64,000 nt of DNA from Blautia luti (GTDB lineage: Bacteria; Bacillota; Clostridia; Lachnospirales; Lachnospiraceae): NCBI RefSeq assembly GCF_013304735.1, contig NZ_JAAITI010000017.1, positions 16,042-80,041 on the forward strand. Direction: 5' to 3'. Made by a program: the position numbers and the translations under genes. Positions 51,416-62,840 of this stretch are shown one piece after another (position 1 is the stretch's first letter; every line of letters starts with the position of its first letter). The notes under the pieces were generated by a model. The model had not been told where the DNA came from and ran no database searches. It saw nothing but the letters and a program-made list of their open reading frames with translations.

Positions 51416-53164
51416 TTATGACAACCGTCCGTTCTCCATCTCATACACCACATCTGCCACGTTCATGGTGGAGACTCTGTGGGATACCAGGACTACGGTG
51501 CGGCGGGTGGTGTCTTCTTTCAGGGACTTGAGGATGATGCCTTCGTTGAGGGAATCCAGATTGGATGTAGGCTCGTCCAGAAGTAAAAGGGGACTGTCGT
51601 GGAGGAAGGCTCTTGCAATACCGATCCTCTGTTTTTCGCCGCCGGAAAGGGTATCGCCAAGTTCCCCGACCTCTGTGTCATAACCTTTGGGGAGGGTCAT
51701 GATAAAGTCGTGGATGGAGGCTTTCTTCGCGGCAGCCATGATCTCTTCCCGGGTGGCTCCCGGTTTCGCGATGACGATGTTGTTTGCGATGGAATCGTGG
51801 AACAGGTGGGTTTCCTGTGTCACATAGCTTTCCATGTCGCGGAGATGGCGGGTGGGGATTTCCCGTACATCTTTGTTATCTACGGAAATCGTTCCCTGAT
51901 TTACATCCCAGAAACGCATGAGCAGTTTCAGCAATGTGGATTTTCCGGAACCGCTGGCTCCGTGGATACCGGTAATCTTACCAGGAGCAAGTTTCAGGGA
52001 GTAGTCATCCAGGATGGTTTCGTCTTCGTATGCGAAGGTTACGTGAGATGCTTCGGCTCCGGTAAATCCGGCTGCACCAGATCTGCTTTCACCCGGAATC
52101 TCCTCCACCAGCGGCTTCTCCTCCAGAAGGGACAGCACACGCTCGCCGCTTGCCAGTGTCTGGTTCAGGTTGTTGGAAAGACTGGACAGCGCCACAACCG
52201 GGCCAAAAGATCCCATCATAGCAATGGTACAGGTAAGGATCCCGTCAAAACCAATCTCACCTTTTCCATATAGATGGATCGTCAGCGCCAGCATTCCAAA
52301 GGATGCAAGCAAAATCATCAGATTGGTAAACGATCTCTGAGAACCTTCCATCTGGCTTAAATCTTCCTGCATTCCCGCAAGTTTCCGGGAACGCTCTGAC
52401 ATCTGGCCTTTTCTCTTTTCGCCCTGGTTGTACTGAATGGTCTCATCCAGTCCACGGAGGGAATCCAGCACAAAACTGTTCAGCTCACCAAACTCTGTAC
52501 GGAATTCCATACCCTTCTGGCTTCCACGCTTTCCATTCCACATCGGGATCGCCACACCTACAATCAGGTAGGCGGCCAGAGCCAGTACTCCCGCAAGCAT
52601 ATGGTATCTTCCAATAAAGATCACCATGATCACAGAAATCAGCGTAGCAATGGCGATAGGGGAAATGGTATGTGCGTAAAAAACTTCCAGAAGTTCGATA
52701 TCCGTAGTGATGATCGAGATCAGGTTACCCTTGTCACGTTCTTCCAGCTTAGCCGGGCAGAGCTTACGCAGAACCGCAAATACCTTATGGCGGATGATCG
52801 CCAAAAGCTTAAATGCAATAAAATGGTTACAGTACTGCTCCACATAATGAAGGATACCACGAAGCACCGCAATGAGGATCATCACGGCAAGGATCCCCTT
52901 CACAGAAGTTCCGGCAAGCCAGGTACTCTTCATTACAACTTCCGGAATCCCGGAAATCCCTGCGCCGGCCACATTTCCGGCAAGTCCATGGAGGATCACC
53001 TGTCCGGCCAAGATAGTCAGAAAGATGGCACATAAGTATCCTACCGTTCCAAGAAGGATAGCCGCTAGCATGATGTGGAGAAGGGGTTTTACGAGCCCGA
53101 TAAGGCTTCCCATAATAGCAATGGCACTTCTCCGCTTCTTCGTTGTATTTTTCTCACCACTCAT
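51416..53164 (-). CDS. CydC-like ABC exporter subunit in heme operon
   Basis: 582-aa ABC half-exporter: six-helix membrane domain, then ATPase with Walker A GASGSGKST, Q-loop VTQETHLF, signature LSGGEKQR, Walker B LLLLDEPTS and H-loop VSHR. Sequence is of the CydC/thiol-heme exporter type. The ATG shares one base with the stop of the partner gene, so they form a heterodimer. Last gene of the heme operon. By analogy with streptococcal sia operons and E. coli CydDC (reported to move heme or thiols), it may move heme, a porphyrin or a thiol across the membrane; substrate not proven. Confidence 0.87.
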   Translation of the reverse strand: MSGEKNTTKKRRSAIAIMGSLIGLVKPLLHIMLAAILLGTVGYLCAIFLTILAGQVILHGLAGNVAGAGISGIPEVVMKSTWLAGTSVKGILAVMILIAVLRGILHYVEQYCNHFIAFKLLAIIRHKVFAVLRKLCPAKLEERDKGNLISIITTDIELLEVFYAHTISPIAIATLISVIMVIFIGRYHMLAGVLALAAYLIVGVAIPMWNGKRGSQKGMEFRTEFGELNSFVLDSLRGLDETIQYNQGEKRKGQMSERSRKLAGMQEDLSQMEGSQRSFTNLMILLASFGMLALTIHLYGKGEIGFDGILTCTIAMMGSFGPVVALSSLSNNLNQTLASGERVLSLLEEKPLVEEIPGESRSGAAGFTGAEASHVTFAYEDETILDDYSLKLAPGKITGIHGASGSGKSTLLKLLMRFWDVNQGTISVDNKDVREIPTRHLRDMESYVTQETHLFHDSIANNIVIAKPGATREEIMAAAKKASIHDFIMTLPKGYDTEVGELGDTLSGGEKQRIGIARAFLHDSPLLLLDEPTSNLDSLNEGIILKSLKEDTTRRTVVLVSHRVSTMNVADVVYEMENGRLS

Positions 53165-54900
53165 CACGCATTCCCCTCCTTCCCGTAATTTTCCAGTGCC
53201 ATCTGACTCTCATACAGATGACGGTAATCACTGTCCAAAGCCATCAACTCTTCATGTTTTCCACGCTCTCTGATTTCTCCGTCCTTCAGGAAATAAATCT
53301 GATCAGATCCAACCACATTGGCAAGTCTGTGGGAAATCAGAAGCACAGTCTTTGTTTTTGCCATCTCATGGATCACTTCCATGATCAGCTCTTCACTTTC
53401 CACATCAATATTGGAAGTTGCCTCGTCCATGATATATACAGGAGCATTTTTAAGAAGTGCCCTTGCGATCACCAGACGCTGGCACTGACCGCCGGAAAGA
53501 TTTCCCGCCTTTTCCAGAAGGATCGTATCCAGCCCGTTCTGAGTATCCAGAAATCCAAGAAGATTGACCTTCTTAAGAACCTCCCGCATTTCTTTATCCG
53601 TGGCATCTGGTTTTGCCATCTGAAGATTTTCACGGACAGTTCCCTTAAAAAGATAACTGTTATGCCGTACCAGAACTCCATGTTCCATCAGGTCATCTTC
53701 CCGGACATTCCCAAGAGGCACACCGCCAATCCGGATCTCACCGGAGAATTCCCGGTTCTTTCCGGACAGGATTCCCGCAATGGTACTCTTTCCACAACCG
53801 GACTCACCAACCAGGGAGACAAAACTTCCCGCCGGAACATCAAGATCAATTCCCTTAAGAATCTCACGGTCCTTCTCATAGGAAAAATGCACATCCTGAA
53901 AAGAAATATCCAGGCCGCCATCAGGCAGTGTCTTCTCTCCGGCCTTCGGCTCCGGAAGATCCAGGATCCGGAAGATCTTGTCACTGGCAGCCATACCATT
54001 CATGGCAATATGGAAAAAAGATCCCAGAAGCCGGAGCGGCAGGAAAAATTCACTGGCCAGAAGCACAATACAAAGAGTTCCGGAAAGACTTAAATTCCCA
54101 TGTAGAAACTCTGTTACCGCCACCGCCATACCAATGGCAGCACCGCCATAAGCCACAATATCCATGACACTGGTGGAATTCAGCTGCATGGTCAGAACCT
54201 TCATGGTGATCTGACGAAACCGCTGGGACTCCGCATCCATCTCATCAGCTTTCTGCTGATCCGCCTGATAAATTTTTAAGGTAGTCAGACCCTGAAGGTT
54301 TTCCAGAAAGGAATCTCCAAGTCCTGTATAAATGCTCCAGTATTTATTCAGAAGCTTCTTCGCGATCTTCTGTACCACCACAATGGAGATCGGGATCAAC
54401 GGCACACAGATCAGAAGCACCACGCTGGCCTTCATGCTCACCCGACAAAGAATCACAAACAGTGTCACTGGTGCGATCAGGCTGTAAAACAACTGTGGAA
54501 GATATTTTCCGAAATAGGTTTCCAGCTGCTCCACGCCTTCCGTGGAAACCTGCACCACCTCAGAGGAGGAAACCTGCTCTCTGTAAGAAGCGCCAAGCTT
54601 CAGCATTTTTTCGTAGATCTTTTCCCGGAGGATCCTCTTTACATCCACGCAGGCCAGATAGGAGGATCTTGCGCCCATCCGCTCGCAGAAGAAACGGATC
54701 ACAACGACCAGGATCAGGATGAGGACCGTATGCTGCACGCCCGCAGCGGTCACTTTACCATAGACCACTTTTTCCAGAAGACCTGCAATGGAAAAAACGG
54801 CCATCACCTGTGACAGCAGGGCCAGCCACTGCCACAGGATCGTATACACGATATATTTTTTTGCATGGGATAAAAGTCCCACCAGTCTTGTCTTGATCAT
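53164..54900 (-). CDS. CydD-like ABC exporter subunit in heme operon
   Basis: 578-aa ABC half-exporter and partner of the next gene. Six-helix domain with YREQVSSSEVVQVSTEGVEQLETYFGKYLPQ typical of CydD, then ATPase with Walker A GESGCGKST, signature LSGGQCQR, Walker B VYIMDEATS, H-loop ISHR. It follows the DUF454 gene by seven bases. Pairing of two distinct half-transporters in one operon points to a heterodimer. Confidence 0.87.
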   Translation of the reverse strand: MIKTRLVGLLSHAKKYIVYTILWQWLALLSQVMAVFSIAGLLEKVVYGKVTAAGVQHTVLILILVVVIRFFCERMGARSSYLACVDVKRILREKIYEKMLKLGASYREQVSSSEVVQVSTEGVEQLETYFGKYLPQLFYSLIAPVTLFVILCRVSMKASVVLLICVPLIPISIVVVQKIAKKLLNKYWSIYTGLGDSFLENLQGLTTLKIYQADQQKADEMDAESQRFRQITMKVLTMQLNSTSVMDIVAYGGAAIGMAVAVTEFLHGNLSLSGTLCIVLLASEFFLPLRLLGSFFHIAMNGMAASDKIFRILDLPEPKAGEKTLPDGGLDISFQDVHFSYEKDREILKGIDLDVPAGSFVSLVGESGCGKSTIAGILSGKNREFSGEIRIGGVPLGNVREDDLMEHGVLVRHNSYLFKGTVRENLQMAKPDATDKEMREVLKKVNLLGFLDTQNGLDTILLEKAGNLSGGQCQRLVIARALLKNAPVYIMDEATSNIDVESEELIMEVIHEMAKTKTVLLISHRLANVVGSDQIYFLKDGEIRERGKHEELMALDSDYRHLYESQMALENYGKEGNA

Positions 54901-54907
54901 TGGTTAC

Positions 54908-56104
<1,197 letters not shown>

Positions 56105-56115
<11 letters not shown>

Positions 56116-57112
56116 ATTTCTTTGACCTCCTTAAGAGAATGATAAAGAACGGACCACCTACAACACTCATCACAACCGCCGCGCTGATCTCATAAGGAGC
56201 GGCAACCGTTCTTCCGATGGTATCCGCCAGAAGGAAGGTAAAAGCTCCCGCAAGAGCAGAGAACGGGATCAGTGCCCTGTGGTCACTTCCAACAAGAATT
56301 CTTCCGATATGAGGAACAATCAGTCCAAGGAAGCTGATGGCACCTGCAATAGCTGTGGAAATGCTGGCCAGCAGTACCGCAATGAGGGAAATCACGATAC
56401 GGGTGGCATTGACATTCAATCCAAGGCTTCTGGCCGTTTTATCTTCCAGAGACATCAGATTACATTCCCCGATAAACAGGCAGGCAAGAAACAGTCCTGC
56501 CACAACGTAAGGAATCAGCGTGGTCACATCATCCCAGGTTTTCTGTGTGATATTGGCCTCCACAATAGAAGCCACACCGGACATGTTTCCGCCGCTCATA
56601 CTGTTAAAAGCACTGGAAAGTCCGGTAAACAGTGCATCTACCGCAACACCGGTAAGGATAATACGAAGCGGACTCAAGCCGCCCTTCCAGGACAGGCAGT
56701 ACACCATAAGAAAGGCGATGACACCTCCAAAAAACGCAACCAGTGGAGTAAAGAAGTACAGTCCCGGCGCAAATGCCGTAATCAGCACTGCCGCAAAACT
56801 GGCTCCACTGGAAATACCGATCAGTCCCGGATCAGCCAGGGGATTTTTTAAGACTGCCTGTAACAGAACACCGGAAACCGCTATGGCTGCTCCTGCCAGC
56901 ATGGAAATAATAATTCGCGGAAAACGAAGGTCATAGATGGTAGCAACCTCGTCGATCCGTTCCACAAAAAGTCCTCTCATCAGTGTTCCAAAAGAAACCT
57001 TCAGGCTTCCGATATTGATGGCTGCAAAAAACAGCACCACCAGAAGCACCGCCATGGTCACAAAGGAGAGCACTGCACGAAGCCGCTTTCTTTTTTCTCT
57101 GTTTTCATCCAT
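56105..57112 (-). CDS. htsB: Heme ABC transporter permease, FecCD family (HtsB/SiaB-like)
   Basis: 335-aa permease with about ten helices. Family marks: LRFPRIIISMLAGAAIAVSGVLLQAVLKNPLADPGLIGISSGAS and SFLGLIVPHIGRILVGSDHR. ATG 57112 is preferred; a GTG at 57121 overlaps the lipoprotein stop and stands too close to AAGGAG. Forms the channel for heme with the ATPase and lipoprotein. Confidence 0.9.
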
Positions 57113-57117
57113 TTTTG

Positions 57118-58269
57118 TCACTTCTCCTTTTCTGTGGTCTTTTTGGAATCTTCCGCTGCAGTGGTTCCGGATGTGCCGGATTTCTGTGCATCCTCATATT
57201 TCTGCGTTGCATTGGATTTCTCCGCATTTTTCTGTGCACTTTCGCTGTTCTTTTTCGCCTTTTCCAGATCTGCATCACTTTCCGGATAGAGGATCGGCTG
57301 CAGTTCTTCCAACGCCTTCGGATAACGGAAGGTAGCACTCATACCGAAATTCTCATAGGTCAGATCGTAAACCCTGCCGTTTTTTACCGAATCAAAATGT
57401 TTCCCGATATCGTTGGTCTTAAAATCTTCGTTAAACATCTCCACAACCTGATCTGGAAGTGCATGGGCTGCACGGAGGATAATATCCGGCTCTTTTGTCT
57501 TCATATCCTCAGTATTCACGGTAAGAAATTCCTGACTGGAATCCGTATAAACATTTTCGCCTCCAGCCAGGGCAACCAGACTTCCCACATAGGATTTCTC
57601 CGTTGCAATGATATAGCTGCCGGGAAGGCCCATGAGGATCAGAACCTTCGGATGGTCTTTTCCCTCGTTCTTCTTTTTGTATTTTTCATAGAAATCCTGG
57701 AACTCTTTTACCAGTGCGTCTGCCTGCTCTTCCCTGTCAAAAATCTCTCCCAGCTCCTGAATGGACCGGTACATACCCTGTACACTTCGAAGATTCAGAA
57801 AGGCCCAGTCTGTACCGATATTTTCATATTTCGGCTGCAAATCAGACTGAAGGGATATGGGACTTAAGATCCAGTCCGGTTTCAGGGAAGCCACAATCTC
57901 CATATCCGGGCTCATAGCTGTACCTACGGTGGTTACATCCTGATAACGTTCCGGAATGGTGGAGATACTGCTGGAGCACACGCCCACAAGATCCAGATCC
58001 AGTTTATCACAGATATCTGCGGTTGCCGGAGATGTGGCAATGATCTTCGGGGTTCCTTCCATGGAACGCACCTTGGCTTTTGCCACCTCCACCGCCTGTT
58101 TTTCCACAGGGTCTGTGATCTCAAGCATGGACTCTACCGTCTCGGTCTGCGTGGTTGCTTTCGTTCCTTCCGGGTGCTGGTTGACACAGCCGGTGAGAAG
58201 AAGGGACGCTGCTGCCAGGCTTAGGACAAGCACGCCACGGCTTATGCAGGATTTAATATTCATCATCAT
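57118..58269 (-). CDS. htsA: Heme-binding ABC lipoprotein (HtsA/SiaA/IsdE-like)
   Basis: 383-aa periplasmic-binding-type lipoprotein: signal with lipobox LTGC (Cys about 28), then a class III binding fold. Met119 in VGTAMSPDME and His269 in LRAAHALPDQ are 150 residues apart, exactly the spacing of the known axial heme ligands Met79 and His229 of streptococcal HtsA/SiaA. The last 50 residues are a Lys/Ser/Glu/Ala-rich tail. Several ATGs occur at the start; the one at 58269 has GGAGAGG six bases away. It overlaps the Shp-like gene by 17 bases. Confidence 0.9.
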   Translation of the reverse strand: MMMNIKSCISRGVLVLSLAAASLLLTGCVNQHPEGTKATTQTETVESMLEITDPVEKQAVEVAKAKVRSMEGTPKIIATSPATADICDKLDLDLVGVCSSSISTIPERYQDVTTVGTAMSPDMEIVASLKPDWILSPISLQSDLQPKYENIGTDWAFLNLRSVQGMYRSIQELGEIFDREEQADALVKEFQDFYEKYKKKNEGKDHPKVLILMGLPGSYIIATEKSYVGSLVALAGGENVYTDSSQEFLTVNTEDMKTKEPDIILRAAHALPDQVVEMFNEDFKTNDIGKHFDSVKNGRVYDLTYENFGMSATFRYPKALEELQPILYPESDADLEKAKKNSESAQKNAEKSNATQKYEDAQKSGTSGTTAAEDSKKTTEKEK

Positions 58270-59353
58270 CGTCATCCTCTCCGCCCCATCTGCGCCAGTT
58301 TTTCCGGAAATACCAGATGATCAGTGCCGTCACCAGAATCAGCACAAGACCGGAACCGGTCACTGCCAGGGCAATGGCAAATACGGTATTGATCTTCACC
58401 GTACCCTCGGATTTCTTTTCGCCGGAAGCAGTGCTGTCCGCTTCTGCAGTGGAAAGGCTTAATCCCTGTGCACTGTTCAGCTCTTTATCTGTGTCGGACT
58501 CCCCGGAATCTTTGTTTGCGGCAGCTGCCTGGGCCTGCGCCGCGGAAGCTACCGTATTTCCGGAATTCATGGCATTTGCATTCCCGCCGGAACTGTTTCC
58601 GGCTGCTGCCGCCTGGGTAGCCGCAGCATCACTCTGACTTCCGGTTTCGTTACCTTCTGTGCTTTCCTCTGCCTCTGTTTCTTCTCCTGACTGATTTTCA
58701 CTCTCCTGGGAAGTCTCAGTTTCTTCCCCGCTTCCGGTATCCAGCGTACCATTGGAAACGCTTTCCGTACTGCCGGAATCCTGTGCAGATGCTGTCTCTG
58801 TCACAAATGCCGGGTTCATTCCCACACTGTTGCCCTCGGAATAATCACTGGGATACAGATAAAAAGTTACATCTCTTCCCATCGGTGATACATACATACT
58901 GACCCTTACGATGCAGTTTTCACTGGGAACCTGCATACAGATATCCGAAGTGCTTCCGTTGCTGTCAGAACCGTTTCCGGTTACCGCAATGCCGGTTCCA
59001 CTCCATCCGGAATCTCCCACATTCTGTACACTGAAACTATGGTTTGACGTATAATCAATAAGACTCATGCGGATCGTCAGATAATAATTTCCCGAATCCG
59101 TAACTTCCATAAGTCCGCTTCCGTAAACCGCACCTTCCACCATGCCCTGTCCGGTTGCATAGGAAGCCTCTCCACCGGAGTCCTCGATCTCTCCGGTTAC
59201 CGGGTGGGAATAGCACCGGTTAATGTTACAGGAGTACACCGCACCAGTCTCCGCATGGACAGAAACTGCCAGGAACCCAAAAGTCGCTGCCAGACAGAGA
59301 ACCACTGCCCCAAGACCGGTCAGCAGATAATTTTTCCACTTCATCTCTCTCAT
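58253..59353 (-). CDS. shp: Shp-like surface heme-binding protein
   Basis: 366 aa: signal peptide (1-34), Shp heme-binding domain (36-175), long acidic Ser/Glu/Ala linker that can span the cell wall (185-315), one membrane helix (323-347) and an acidic tail. The domain closely follows streptococcal Shp, with HPVTGEIEDSGGEASYATGQ, GMVEGAVYGSG and RMSLIDYTSNHSF. Met71 and Met158 are 87 apart, as are the bis-methionine ligands Met66 and Met153 of S. pyogenes Shp. Expected to take heme from the surface receptor and hand it to HtsA. The start overlaps the receptor stop as ATGA. Confidence 0.9.
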   Translation of the reverse strand: MREMKWKNYLLTGLGAVVLCLAATFGFLAVSVHAETGAVYSCNINRCYSHPVTGEIEDSGGEASYATGQGMVEGAVYGSGLMEVTDSGNYYLTIRMSLIDYTSNHSFSVQNVGDSGWSGTGIAVTGNGSDSNGSTSDICMQVPSENCIVRVSMYVSPMGRDVTFYLYPSDYSEGNSVGMNPAFVTETASAQDSGSTESVSNGTLDTGSGEETETSQESENQSGEETEAEESTEGNETGSQSDAAATQAAAAGNSSGGNANAMNSGNTVASAAQAQAAAANKDSGESDTDKELNSAQGLSLSTAEADSTASGEKKSEGTVKINTVFAIALAVTGSGLVLILVTALIIWYFRKNWRRWGGEDDDDDEY

Positions 59354-62300
59354 TTTCTCTTTCTGGCCTGTTTTACCAGGCTTCCCCCTCTGCTTTTGAT
59401 CTTATAGAAAATACCGGCCAGCGCAGCCAGAAGGCTGACGGTCACCGGAATGGCTACCTTCGTCATGTCTTTGGATGAGCTGCCGCTTTCATCCGCATAG
59501 GCGGTTCCCGAGGAAACCCTTCCCTGATCCTGATCAGATGCCTCGGAAAGTCCGCTGCTGGTAAGCTTTGTGGTTCCTGCTTTTGAAGAACTTTCTGTTC
59601 CATTCAGGCTCTTTCCGGATTTCAGAGCTGTTGTTTTCGCATTTTTCTTTGAAGTACCGCTTTTTGTGGTGCTGCTTCCGGAAGACTTCAGGGAACCGCT
59701 GCTCTTTAAGGAACTGCCTCCTGCCTTGGAAGAGCTGCCGCTTAAAGAACCGTTGGCACTTAACTTGGAGCCGCTTCCGCTTAAGGAACCGTTGCTGTTT
59801 GTACTTAAAGATCCGTTGTTTCCATTTAAAGAACCGTTTCCGCTGTTGTTATCAGTTCCGGAACTGGTGCCATCCCCGTTATTATTATCTTCATTAAAGC
59901 TGGAATCTTTGCTGCTTGTCTTTTTCAGGGTGTTCCAGTCCAGTTTCAGATATGCCGGCTGGGTTCCCGTTCCTTTTGTGATGGAATCCATAATCGGTAC
60001 AAATACCTGTACCGGTACATATCCGTCACTCTTCGCCTCCTCAATCAGCGGGAAGGTAACCACATCCGGATAATTGGTTCCAAAATTATCTGTCACCAGC
60101 TTGCCATTGGTATACTTCTGGTAAGAATCCACCGTTACTTTTCCAAGAGAACCGGAAGGCGCTCCATATTTGTCCGTCTTATAACCGGTCTTAAAATATT
60201 TCAGGGTACCTAAGTATCCAAGCTGGCCGTTAATAGTCAGGCCTTTGAAATCCATGGTAATGGAATATTTTCCGTTTTTTACGGTCAGTTTGATGGTATG
60301 GTTGATGGCTTCGTTGGACATGGAAGCGGAAGACTTGTCAATCTTTACCATGGAACCTGTGACGGAATACACTCCATCTGCCAGGTTCTTCACATTCAGG
60401 CTGGAACTTCCGCTGCTATTACTGTTATTATTTCCGCTGTTACTGTTGCTGTTTCCGCCATTTGAGCTGGAATCTGTGGCTTTCTTTTTCAGGCCGCTGA
60501 CTGCTTTGGACAGTTTCGTGATCTGGGCATTGACCTGCTTCTGGGTTGCGTTTTCGTTATCATAAACCGTCTTTGCCGCTGTGATGGCAGCATTAAGCGT
60601 CTTAAGTGTTGCCGCCGTGTAGATATCTTCCCTGCCTGCCATGTTGGATGCTGTGAGAATCATTTCGTAAAGTCCTGTCTTATCCACTTTGGTCTCGGAC
60701 GCTTTCTTCATATTTTTCGTGACATAGTCAAGAATGCCGGTCTGGGCATCTGCCTCTTCCTGGCTTGCCTCTTTGTCCTCATAAACTGCTTTTGCCTTCT
60801 CGTAGACAGAACGGAGGACATCCATATCTGCTGCTGTATAGCTGGAAGTATCTGCCAGGTAGGATTCTGCTTTTGTGAGAGATTTTTTCAAGGCACGGCG
60901 GTCCGTTCCCTGGATAATCAGGCTCTGAATGGCATTGTCCACTGCTGTCACACACTTGTTGACTTCTGTCTGGGAAGCTTCTTCATTGTCATAAACCTGC
61001 TGTGCACGGTCCCTTGCACGCTTCAGAGCTTCCAGAGTGGAAGCTTCAAACTCCACATCTGTTTCATTGAGGTAACTGTCCGCAGTTTCAATGGCTTTTT
61101 TCAGCTGGCTCTTGTCGGAATCCACTTTTACCTTTGTGACTGCGTTCACTGCCATGGTAAGGGCGGTTACTTCCCTGTCCACGATAGTCTGATCTGTATT
61201 CATGTTTTTGTACACTGCCTGAGCAGCCGCAATCGCACTGGAAAGCATCTCCAGCTGTTCTGCGGCATATCCCTGGTTATCCTGCTGCAATGATTTCAGA
61301 ACACTCTGGGCACTGGAAATCCCGGATTTCAGTGCACTCTTATCTGCATTTGTACCGCTGATCTGTTTCAGGTCATTCCAGTCCAGATAAAGTTTTGCAT
61401 ACTGGGAACCGCCTCCGGCACTGATGGATTCCATAACCGGAACATAAATTTTTGTCCACACAAGGCCCTGGTTCAGCTCTACCGGAATAGTTATGTAATG
61501 GGGATATTTCTGGCCTTTTACATTGGCATCAGTTCCTTTTTTCGGATCGTTGTAGGAATCGTACTTATCATAATAGGACTCCACACCCACTTCTTTTGCA
61601 GTGGCCGCCTCTGCTTCCGGTACCGCATTTTCTTCCAGTTCCCGGGAAGCAGCTTCTTCCTGGGCATCCGCCGTTTCCTGCTGCTCCTGTCCTTCTGTCT
61701 CGGAGCCGTCTGCAAACAGCCCGTCCTCTGCCTGTTCGCCGGAACTTTCCGTTCCGTTATCCGCATCCGTCTCCCCGGCTGCTTCCGCCTCTGCGGTTTC
61801 CACTGCACGTTCTTCTCCTGACGCCCCATAGGGCAGGGTATCCTCATCGGTCATTTCCGGATAATACCACATTTTTGCCAGGTAACCGGTAAAACTCTGG
61901 CTTCCAAGTTTGGTGGTAAGGGAGGTACACTCAATCCTCAGATGAATGTCATTGCCCTTTTTTACAAGCTGGAACGGTTTTACCAGTGCGGAGTTTCCCA
62001 TGGAAACCTGATCCGCTGTGGCATGATGAAGAAGGCCGCCAATCTCATAGACGCCATCATAAACGGTATTGGCATCGGTTTTCTCATAAAGAGCCTCTGC
62101 TGCCGCCTGAAGAAGCTGAATGTGTTTGTCCACCATGCTCTGTGTGGCGGAGGCATTGGCCTTAACCTGTTTTGCGGAAGCAATGGCAGTTTTTAACTGC
62201 TGCACAGAAGCCTCATCGGAACCGGAAGTATCCAGGGCCTCTGCCTGACTGATCAGATCATCCAGCACACTTTTATCTACTCCGCCGCCCAAATTCTCTT

Positions 62301-62775
62301 CTGCTTGAACAACTGCCGCCGCTGCTCCGTCTGTTTCTGCCTGGGTTGCATTGCCGTCTTCCAGCACAGCCTGGGCCTGGGCACGGACATTTTGAAGGAC
62401 CTCATAGCCTTCTGCCTCTGTGTCTGTGCAATCTGCGGACTCTGTCAGAACCGCTTCCAGAGAAGACTTATCCGCCCGGGCCACCAGACCGTTTTCCAGA
62501 ATCGCCTGCAGCATCATTCCACCGGCCCCAAGCTCCTCTTCGGTTACATTTTCTTTTTCAAGAAGCGCCTGGGCACCGGCAAGAGCCTCATTCAGACTCT
62601 CGCAGCTTTCCGGCGTATAACCGGAAATGTCCGTGTTCCTGGCTTCCTCAATAAGCCTGGAAAGTTCATTTCCGTCCATGGCGTAAACTCCGGATGTGCT
62701 TCCAAGACACAGGGCAGCCGCCATAAAAAAAGCGCTTCCTCTCTTTATTTTTGCTGATTTTATTGTCATACTCAC
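59350..62775 (-). CDS. Surface receptor with two NEAT-like and about seven FIVAR-like domains
   Basis: 1141 aa. Signal peptide (1-32); three FIVAR-type helical repeats (37-230); NEAT-like domain 1 (238-473) interrupted by an acidic stretch of about 80 residues (318-397); four more FIVAR-type repeats (480-765); Asn/Ser linker; NEAT-like domain 2 (798-953); Ser/Gly-rich stalk (955-1100); membrane helix (1105-1124) and a Lys/Arg tail, no LPXTG. Domain 1 has YAKLY (459-463), the heme-ligating YxxxY; domain 2 reads PAYLK there and lacks it. Plays the part of Shr in streptococci: capture of heme or heme proteins. Start is GTG 62775 with AGGAGG six bases away. First gene of the operon. Confidence 0.85.
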   Translation of the reverse strand: MSMTIKSAKIKRGSAFFMAAALCLGSTSGVYAMDGNELSRLIEEARNTDISGYTPESCESLNEALAGAQALLEKENVTEEELGAGGMMLQAILENGLVARADKSSLEAVLTESADCTDTEAEGYEVLQNVRAQAQAVLEDGNATQAETDGAAAAVVQAEENLGGGVDKSVLDDLISQAEALDTSGSDEASVQQLKTAIASAKQVKANASATQSMVDKHIQLLQAAAEALYEKTDANTVYDGVYEIGGLLHHATADQVSMGNSALVKPFQLVKKGNDIHLRIECTSLTTKLGSQSFTGYLAKMWYYPEMTDEDTLPYGASGEERAVETAEAEAAGETDADNGTESSGEQAEDGLFADGSETEGQEQQETADAQEEAASRELEENAVPEAEAATAKEVGVESYYDKYDSYNDPKKGTDANVKGQKYPHYITIPVELNQGLVWTKIYVPVMESISAGGGSQYAKLYLDWNDLKQISGTNADKSALKSGISSAQSVLKSLQQDNQGYAAEQLEMLSSAIAAAQAVYKNMNTDQTIVDREVTALTMAVNAVTKVKVDSDKSQLKKAIETADSYLNETDVEFEASTLEALKRARDRAQQVYDNEEASQTEVNKCVTAVDNAIQSLIIQGTDRRALKKSLTKAESYLADTSSYTAADMDVLRSVYEKAKAVYEDKEASQEEADAQTGILDYVTKNMKKASETKVDKTGLYEMILTASNMAGREDIYTAATLKTLNAAITAAKTVYDNENATQKQVNAQITKLSKAVSGLKKKATDSSSNGGNSNSNSGNNNSNSSGSSSLNVKNLADGVYSVTGSMVKIDKSSASMSNEAINHTIKLTVKNGKYSITMDFKGLTINGQLGYLGTLKYFKTGYKTDKYGAPSGSLGKVTVDSYQKYTNGKLVTDNFGTNYPDVVTFPLIEEAKSDGYVPVQVFVPIMDSITKGTGTQPAYLKLDWNTLKKTSSKDSSFNEDNNNGDGTSSGTDNNSGNGSLNGNNGSLSTNSNGSLSGSGSKLSANGSLSGSSSKAGGSSLKSSGSLKSSGSSTTKSGTSKKNAKTTALKSGKSLNGTESSSKAGTTKLTSSGLSEASDQDQGRVSSGTAYADESGSSSKDMTKVAIPVTVSLLAALAGIFYKIKSRGGSLVKQARKRK

Positions 62776-62811
62776 CTTTTCCCTCCTATGAGTACTTGTT
62801 ATCCATGTTTA

Positions 62812-62840
62812 ACCCTATCATAGGAAAAAGTTAACGTCAA
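62812..62840 (-). promoter_or_regulatory. Candidate promoter/operator of the heme operon
   Basis: Minus-strand TTGACG (62835-62840) is 17 bases from TAGGGT (62812-62817). The perfect dyad CCTATCATAGG (62814-62824) covers the -10, and a quasi-dyad GTTAACGTCAAC (62830-62841) covers the -35. This is where an iron- or heme-responsive repressor would bind; identity unknown. Confidence 0.45.
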
